Below are positions 58,177-64,000 of a stretch of 64,000 nucleotides of DNA, one piece after another (position 1 is the first letter of the stretch; each line of letters opens with the position of its first letter). The stretch is from NCBI GenBank assembly GCA_031310005.1, contig CM062384.1, forward strand, positions 2,232,001 through 2,296,000, in the 5' to 3' direction. The position numbers were made by a program, and so were the translations under genes. Source of the DNA: Dactylellina haptotyla (lineage: Eukaryota > Ascomycota > Orbiliomycetes > Orbiliales > Orbiliaceae). The notes beneath the pieces are model-generated. The model saw nothing but the letters and a program-made list of their open reading frames with translations. It was not told the origin of the DNA and made no database searches.

Positions 58177-59177
58177 TTATGGTTTGTCACTGTACGTTTG
58201 GATGCCTCCAACTTCTCTATCTCCCATATCCATCCCACCAGCGTATGGAGCGGTCGGATAGGCTTGTTCGTACTTGGGCGGGCTAGGTGGGTCGCCTCGC
58301 TCCGCAGCGGAATAGGAAGGACTCTGCTTCTTTCGCATGAACCAGAAGGCAGCCGCGCCGACAAGTCCAATGACTGCCACGCCTCCAACTACACCACCAG
58401 CTATCAGGCCGGTCATGTTCTTCTTTGTCACAGTTTCAGTTTGTGGAGGCGATGTAGAGGTGACGGTTGTCATTATCGTGGTCGCGGATCCGGAAATTGT
58501 AGAAACGATATTGGTGGTTTGGGTTTGGACAACCGGGGTAGGAGAGGTCCCTGACCCGGCAGGAGTAGTAGATGCACGGCTTGAGCTGGCTGAAAAATGG
58601 AACACCGAGAGAAGAAAAAGATAGGGAGAAAATAGTTAGCCTTCTGATCCTAGGCTAAGAATACAACAGCCATCGCGACCGTCGCAGCACCCAGCAGATT
58701 GTTCCTCCATCCTATCGGATAGAGCTCCGACGCGGAGGAAACGGTAACAGTCTGGGTCTGAGTGACGAGGCCAACGGTGGTGGTAGCAAAAACAGTGACG
58801 GCCGCACCTGCACCGGATGACGGGGTCGCAACAGCATTGCCCGCCGTAAATCCGTGATCCACGCAATATTGGGTGAGAATTGATGTCGCGCTAATTTTGT
58901 CGTTCGTATTACTACACGCCGACAGCGCCATGCTTCCTGCCGTTGTCACGGCTTGTTCGAGGGTGTCCGCACGGCAGATGCATTCGTTGGTGTCGCAGCC
59001 GATTTTCTTCTGAACAGGGCCGGAATTGATGCTGTAATCTAAGTAGAAAACGGCCTTCAAACATTTCTTCAAATCGGGATAGACGCCGATTGTGGTGAAG
59101 TCAATCGTATTTGTCTGTTGAGCGCTGGCAAGCGACGCCGACAACAGCAGCGTCGGAAGAACAGAAGAGAATCGCAT
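58177..59177 (-). CDS. CFEM-like surface protein with two possible C-termini
   Basis: Starts at Met (59177) with signal peptide MRFSSVLPTLLLSASLASA; the upstream in-frame Met would mask it. The cysteine module has six visible cysteines (KKCLKAVF, GCDTNECICRAD, LSACSN, TQYCVDH), resembling a reduced CFEM domain; classical CFEM has eight. Reading through, the frame ends at 58650 after a Ser/Thr stalk and a terminal hydrophobic run (LLGAATVAMAVVFLA), a GPI-signal pattern. A second exon, 58589-58177, lies behind a strong branch/acceptor (GGCTAAC ... TTTTTCAG) and has no ATG of its own. It encodes a Thr-rich stalk, a membrane span (GLIAGGVVGGVAVIGLVGAAAFWF), RKK and a Pro/Tyr-rich cytosolic tail. 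Phase-compatible donors exist upstream but are weak. CFEM proteins are wall or membrane proteins, some binding heme. Confidence 0.77.
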
Positions 59178-61734
59178 TTTGGCTGGCGGTTTGTGTTGGA
59201 ATTCGGTATTGGGTAGGGGTCTTTCGCTTCGAGGTCTTCCCGGTCGTTCCACTTCTGAGCTTCGAAGATCAATTGGAACGTGATATATTCTCTATCGATA
59301 TAGACCTCGCAACAGGAATTCTAAATTGTTTTTTCGCAAGTCCTTTCTCAGACGGATAGAAAGTTTTCGAAAGACTACAGCACGAGGGCCATAGCTTTTA
59401 AAGAGGGGATTGCGTGCAGAGAAAGGGGTCCGCTAAAATCCGACCGCGAAACTGACTTGCAGATTGCCATTGGGCGCCAAAGCCCAAATTCGAAAGATTG
59501 AGACGCCCCTGCTTGGACCTGCTTCAGTTACACACCAATTTCGCCCCCGAAGTGCGGGTGCTAAGCACCTTGGCATTTAGCGGCTGAAGAGGCCCTCAAC
59601 ACCCAGCGTGTGAAGGACCAATTAGCCAAGACGACCTGATCCCACAAATTGCTGCAATCTTCTGATCCTTTGGCGGCAAATAGATGCTGTCGCGAACATT
59701 TTATTTTTATTTCATGCAGGAAAATTTCAGTGTTTCCCGAGGGGTGAAGCACAGGGTTGTTCTTGAATTCACACGATCGTAACCTGAAAATATGTATTCG
59801 TATGGTTCCAAGTCAACCACTTCGAGGACGTATCCGTCTTAATTCGCCATCCCGCCAGGTAGGTTACTGATTAGTGGAAAATCGGGAAAGTGAACTTTTT
59901 TCGAAGGCTTCAAAAGCCGAAAAAGCGTGTCAGATGGGTCGCATGGTCCACCATGTTGCATCGGCATGGGTTTTCCTTGTTGGCAGGTATAATAGCTCAA
60001 TACAAAACACACATAGTCTTCCATGCCTCCGCATCGAAGCTTTTTCTTAGCATTTGTGGGGGTGGTGATACTAAGCTTTCGGATGTGAATGGATGCCGGG
60101 TATACGGAAACCCTTTTTGGTAATATCGTGAGTTTGGTTGGCTCTACGGAGTACTTGAAGAATTATTGATGCTTCGCACGAGCGAGGTGTGATAATGGTG
60201 GTTTTATTACCTTCGGATCCACGCAACTCCGATATTTATCCATGTCGACATTGGTATCGTGATGTTATAACTGTCAAAATTTGATAAAGAGTTATTATAG
60301 ACCATTATGATCCTTGCATTTCAAGGATTCGCAATCGCTCAATGGCTCCGATTGTAACGCTATCGTATACCAGGTGATTTCTATATACTATCAGAAGTTG
60401 CCGGTACCATACATGCGGTACCGCAGTATAGCTTCGTATTTTCCCTATTGTCTTAGAAGGTGATCAAAATATATCCAGGCTAGTGATTGCAGGGAGGATA
60501 TATTCAAATTTCCTCATTCCCTCTCTTCCTATTGATCTCGAGCTCCCTTTGATAGAAAAGCTTAAATTTTCTTGGCTAGATTTATTGGACGATTTAAATT
60601 TGCTAATTCATATATGCCAAAGAACTAGATCTAGATGGATACTCACTGATTTATTTTATATTTGCTTTTACATATTGTTATGTTGGTGGAAGTTAACAAT
60701 TTGGTGTTACCTTACCAATGACTGCAGCTATTGGAGATCCACAATTGCACAATCGAATCGGGACCAAAACCAAAAAGAGATTGGTTTAATCGTTTTAAGA
60801 TACTAGGAATGGCCCCAGAGTGTACATATATGATATCAATCCAAGTCTCCTTCCACATCATTAGCAAACTATACTTACTTCGTATGTACGTATATATATC
60901 TCCTCAATTATTATGGGTATTTGATGAATCTATTTGGCTGCGTTTACGAGACCATCTGATAACCCATAACTAAAATAGAAATTCTAGGCCGTAAATCTTA
61001 GCAATGCAATGTCAATTCTAGCAAAGTAGCAGCTGTTGCCGGGAATTGCCATCAAACGTATATAGAGAGAGCGGTGTTCGTTTTACGGCGAAGGCAATCT
61101 CAACCATACCGTCGAACCGAGTCTATCTATGTGCCGTTTACTTGCATATCGCGTACCCTACAGAATCCGAAACTCGCAAATCTTGAAGAGCTCGTGGTAG
61201 AACCACCTGTGCCTCTATTCCAAAAACAAAGCAGATGGGATGAGGCAGCCTAAAAGCCTGCATAGCGCATCTTGTCGTCTATGCACATTACGCATTCAAG
61301 AGGCACAGATTGTGAAGCGGGAAATAATACAATACTGTCACAGTCTCGTAACAGAACAAGGCCGCTGCTGACAATGCCACAGTCTTGTCCAATGCCTTTG
61401 TCGAGGTACAAGAATGTGCCGATGCAAGGAGCGTATTGAAACTGTCAGACTCAACACAACTGTGTCCGACCTGCAACACAAAAAGTTGCGTGATAATCAG
61501 CAAAGTGGCGGTGGCGGTGCGACTCGCCTAAAATTGAAGTTTTCGTCGACGAGCCCAAGTCGGAATGTTGATCCAGTTCGGAAGGTAAAGTTTTCGTAAA
61601 CCACTGCTAGCAACTATTAGACGAACTCTCTACTATCGATCTCGAAAACCGTAGAGGGTAGGTCGGCCGGGCCTTCGCCAACTTCCGTAGACTCCAATCG
61701 CTAATAATCCTCCAGCAACTTTAGATATCAAACA
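59178..61734. other. Intergenic tract
   Basis: 2.5 kb between the divergent CFEM-like and ADE13 genes. The AT-rich frame at 60483-60806 is not convincing. No gene supported. Confidence 0.45.
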
Positions 61735-63590
61735 ATGGCAGACGAATTGACAGCCCAAATCCAACAGCTGCAGCTGCAGCTCGAGGATATGAAAGCCAAG
61801 GCCGGTCCTTCGGCCTTTGATACTTACCAGACCTCATTGACAACACGGTACTGTAGTGCTGAGATGTCAAAGCTGTTCAGCCAGCGTTCCCGTCACTCGA
61901 AATGGCGTCAACTTTGGCTCATCCTCGCCGAGAGCGAGAGGGAGCTCGGTATTGAGACTATCACTCCAGAAGCATTGGAGCAGATGAAAGCACACCTCGA
62001 AGTTAGCGATTCAGACTTCGAGGTTGCAAGGATCGAAGAGAAACGACGACGACACGATGTGATGGCACATGTTCACGCATTCGGTGAAGTTGCACCTGCT
62101 GCTGCTGGTATCATTCATTACGGTGTCTGTCAATCCACAGCTTTCATATTTTCTTATACAACTTATCTGACATGTTGGAAATAGGCGACGAGTTGCTACG
62201 TCACTGACAATGCGGAGCTGATGCTCATGAGAGATGCATTGAACCTTCTCCTCCCCAAGTTGGCTAAGGTTATCAATAACTTGGCCCAGTTTGCCGTGCA
62301 GTGGAAGTCCCTTCCGACTCTAGCACATACACATCTTCAACCTGGTTCGTATCTAAATTCTCTTTACATTTTTTGGTTGAAATACTCGCTAATGCCAGCC
62401 CCATACAGCTCAATTGATCACAGTTGGAAAGCGAGCGGCTCAATGGGCTCAGGATCTCATGTTCGACTTGGAGATAATTGAAGGTGTGCGAGATGGCCTC
62501 AAGTTCCGCGGTGCACAAGGAACAACAGGAACCCAGGCTTCCTTCTTGGAGATCTTCAACAATGACGACGTCAAATGCGACCAACTAAATGACCTGCTCT
62601 GTAAGAAGGCGGGCTTTGCCAGCTGCTACGATGTTTCAACACAGACCTACACCCGCAAGGTCGACTTAATAGTTTCTAACGCCCTTGCCGGTCTTGGAGC
62701 GAGCACTCACAAGATCTGTGGTGACATCCGTCATTTGATGGCATGGAAGGAAGTCGAGGAGCCGTTCGAGAAGGATCAAATTGGGTCCTCTGCTATGGTA
62801 TGGTTTAAACTTTGGTTTGCGAATAAACCGCGTAGCTTGCGATTACTAACTTCGTGGGCTCATAGGCATATAAACGTAATCCTGTAAGGTTCAAACCTTT
62901 TCACTATTCATAACTCTGGCTTACCCTCTGAGTAGATGCGTTCCGAGAGACTTTGCAGTCTTTCACGTGAACTGATGTCCAAACCACCCAGCTTTGCCAA
63001 CACCTTGTCCACCCAATGGATGGAACGTACCCTAGATGACAGTGCTATTCGCAGGTATGTCTCCACCAAAAAAAAAAAAAAAAAAAAACCTATGCCCTCT
63101 GTTATTAAACCGATATACTAATCCACAATCTGATAGAATCGATATTCCCGAGATGTTCCTCCTCGCTGATGCCATCCTCCTTGGTCTTGACAATGTGTCG
63201 AACGGACTGGTCGTATATCCAGAGCGTATCAACGCCCGTGTCCAGGAAGAACTTCCGTTCATGATTACTGAAACGGTCATCATGAGACTTGTGGCTAAGG
63301 GAGAGTCAAGGCAAGAGGCACACGAGCAGATCCGAGTGCTGTCTCACCAAGCCAGCGATGTTGTCAAGAACCAGGGTAAACCCAACGACATGGTTTCGAG
63401 AATCAAAGCTGCCAAGTTCTTTGCACCGATCTGGGCTGAACTCGATGGGTTGTTGAAGGCTGAGCTGTATACAGGTCGTAGCGCGGATATCGTCGAACGG
63501 TTCTGCGGAAAGGGCGGTGTGTTGGAAGCAAAGCTTAAGCCGTATATGGAGTTTATTGAGGGATCGGCAACGGCAGAATTGATGGTGTAG
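61735..63590 (+). CDS. ADE13: Adenylosuccinate lyase
   Basis: Catalyses two beta-eliminations in purine synthesis: SAICAR to AICAR and adenylosuccinate to AMP. Six exons: 61735-62124, 62185-62344, 62409-62797, 62866-62883, 62936-63054 and 63137-63590; 509 residues. Alignment from memory with yeast Ade13 is strong throughout: [48 protein letters not shown], the superfamily signature GSSAMAYKRNP (309-319) and [11 protein letters not shown]. Exon 4 is an 18-nt microexon encoding exactly AYKRNP; skipping it would remove signature residues but keep frame. The first intron has an uncommon GTCTGT donor. The N-terminus is about 27 residues longer than yeast, with a short heptad-like segment. Intron 5 contains 21 consecutive A. 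Homotetrameric and cytosolic in known cases. Confidence 0.97.
63068..63088 (+). repeat. A21 homopolymer within an ADE13 intron
   Basis: Twenty-one consecutive adenines lie 14 bp after the donor of the fifth ADE13 intron. Likely length-variable between strains, and also prone to sequencing error. Confidence 0.9.
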
Positions 63591-64000
63591 GAAGGAGAAG
63601 GGAGTGCTTTCCCGTGGGATCAGTCTACCTCTTGGAGTATTTCCCTCGTAGGTCTACAAAAAAGTTATTTTGTTAAGTATATGATTGGAATTATTCTAGA
63701 CATGAACAAAGAAACATCACACACTAGTTCTCTTTCCTCCGAGATTCCTGGATAGGCACGCTCCCCGGTTACAGGTGCGATCGTAGATGGCGAAAGCACT
63801 GGCATGCTACAAGTGATACAGGTCCATGGCATTGCTATCGATGCCATGTGTTTTTAATTGGGTTTATTCTTAGTTTCCAAATATTGCAAATATTTCGAGC
63901 TAAAACTACAAAGTATCCATCAGTTAGATATATTAAAGAAAGGGACTATAATACAATTAATCGCTGGGCAACTTGTAGACGTGCATATACGCTGACAGTT
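63591..64000. other. Right-edge intergenic DNA
   Basis: 3' flank of ADE13; AT-rich, with no gene seen. Confidence 0.5.

Noticed and set aside
60483-60806. 107-codon hydrophobic frame that looks membrane-like
   Set aside because: Hydrophobicity follows from AT-rich DNA; no family resemblance and no supporting signals.
1-64000. tRNA, rRNA, CRISPR, toxin or antiphage-type systems and secondary-metabolite core enzymes
   Set aside because: Looked for B-box-like gttcgan motifs, repeat arrays and large synthase signatures; none was convincing. Isolated attcgaac-type matches lack cloverleaf context.

Overview
The window looks like nuclear DNA of a filamentous ascomycete (Pezizomycotina). Protein genes are split by short introns of about 50-85 bp with CTAAC-type branch sites. 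There is a class II hydrophobin (a family confined to ascomycetes), a Zn2Cys6 regulator, a Gyp3/Msb3-like TBC protein with a very long disordered N-terminus, and several secreted or wall-associated proteins. Leotiomycetes is a guess from overall feel only. I see nineteen supportable protein genes, no tRNA, rRNA or CRISPR, and at most one weak trace of an LTR element.

Layout. 0.6-6.1 kb: orphan 7-TM protein, AKR7-type aldo-keto reductase and cysteine-rich type I membrane protein, all on the minus strand. 7.1 kb: 5-hydroxyisourate hydrolase with a predicted peroxisomal signal. 11.4-18.6 kb: Zn2Cys6 regulator converging on the 1248-residue TBC Rab-GAP. 22.7-25.5 kb: class II hydrophobin and a secreted lectin-like propeller, both minus. 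30.2-34 kb: small zinc-finger protein and S6K-like AGC kinase, both plus. 37.1-38.1 kb: secreted cysteine-containing orphan. 39.2-46.4 kb: compact housekeeping block with BCS1-like AAA ATPase and ubiquitin E2 sharing a divergent promoter, then BTB-like and LRR proteins. 49.8-52.8 kb: four-TM protein with unusually long introns. 53.8-59.2 kb: mitochondrial PPR-like protein and CFEM-like surface protein. 61.7-63.6 kb: adenylosuccinate lyase (ADE13).

The genes do not form one pathway or cluster. Two purine enzymes (HIU hydrolase in breakdown, ADE13 in synthesis) lie far apart. Surface and secreted proteins are over-represented and border the gene-poor tracts (7.6-11.4, 18.6-22.7, 25.5-30.1, 34-37 and 46.4-49.7 kb), where I could find no confident gene. 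Splice sites were assigned by eye, by joining frames at GT/GC...AG signals with matching phase and continuous homology; none is supported by transcripts.

The observations most worth checking are a class II hydrophobin that has lost its second cysteine and uses a GC-AG intron, a CFEM-like gene whose last intron appears to choose between a GPI-type and a transmembrane C-terminus, an 18-nt microexon encoding the ADE13 signature motif, a PTS2 motif on HIU hydrolase, and a perfect 32-bp palindrome in a gene-free tract.
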